Shown here: positions 38,797 to 38,978 of the stretch, piece after piece
How the letters are laid out: each line of letters opens with the position of its first letter
Numbering within the stretch: position 1 is the first letter of the stretch
NCBI GenBank assembly: GCA_003427395.1
Contig: BFEA01000312.1
Location: 475,481-514,458 of the forward strand
Origin: Chara braunii
Taxonomy: Eukaryota > Streptophyta > Charophyceae > Charales > Characeae
Direction of reading: 5' to 3'
DNA: 38,978 bases
The notes under the pieces: model-generated
The model's input: only the letters and a program-made list of their open reading frames with translations
What the model was told of the DNA's origin: nothing
The model's database searches: none
Position numbers and translations under genes: made by a program

Positions 38797-38978
38797 CTCC
38801 TCTCCTTTCATCTTCTTCTTCTTCTCTCATCCTCCTCCTCTCGTCTTCTTCTTCTTTTCTCCTCCTCCTGCTCCTCCTCTCGTCTTCTTTTTCTTCTCTC
38901 ATCGTCGTCCTCATTTCGTCTTCTTCTTTTCTCTCTTCCTCCGCCTCCTCCTCTGCTCCTCGTGTGTGTGTGTGGGGG
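38797..38978. repeat. Pyrimidine-rich microsatellite
   Basis: CTT, CCT and TCG triplets dominate to the window edge, ending in a short GT run and G5. ORFs through it are low-complexity and not genes. It directly abuts the LTR of C, so C inserted beside or within it. Confidence 0.85.

Overview
This window looks like nuclear DNA of a green-lineage (streptophyte) eukaryote with a repeat-rich genome. The left end holds scrambled pieces of plastid genes (rbcL, trnI-GAU with its group II intron, petG, rps7). Almost everything else is nested LTR retrotransposons of the Ty3/gypsy type, all decayed. The only recognisable host-type coding sequence is one exon resembling the plant DnaJ protein ARG1. The species cannot be fixed from the sequence. 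The AT-rich plastid genes fit a fern, a bryophyte or a charophyte alga such as Chara, and I do not choose among them.

Layout. 1-1374: plastid-derived mosaic. 1809-2493: a run of about nine hairpins with a conserved loop and changing stems. 2505-7717: element A (minus strand; 5' LTR, leader, gag, protease, truncated in RT). 7718-12236: element E (plus strand; gag, protease, start of RT, then a 3' LTR with a TATA box, tandem repeats and a GA microsatellite). 12237-12402: LTR remnant. 12403-13260: host-like DNA with the ARG1-like exon. 13261-15516: two further E-type LTRs (H and G) with TATA boxes and very long GA tracts, one holding an assembly gap, then a decayed primer-binding site. 15677-20350: element B (minus; 3' LTR, integrase, RNase H, RT, part of protease, gag zinc knuckle), with a 367-bp inverted-repeat element inside its pol. 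20381-26480: region F, an unusual repeat-rich, apparently minus-strand unit with a TATA-bearing promoter, an 83-bp tandem array, several minisatellites and unrecognised ORF remnants, but no visible pol. 26485-30763: element D (minus; 5' LTR, primer-binding site, leader with a large palindrome, gag). 30764-31267: unassigned. 31268-38796: element C (minus; the most complete copy, from 5' LTR to integrase). 38797-38978: pyrimidine-rich microsatellite.

A, B, C and D belong to one family. They share a primer-binding site complementary to initiator tRNA-Met, an unusually long leader of about 1.27 kb, homologous gag, a protease whose active site reads D-I/N-G-S, and a pol order of protease, RT, RNase H, integrase. 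Every copy carries stops, frameshifts or truncations, so none looks autonomous now. E, G and H form a second LTR family. The points most worth a second look are the two families of hairpins with constant loops and covarying stems, the near-perfect 382-bp palindrome in the leader of D, the pol-less region F, and the captured or residual ARG1-like exon.
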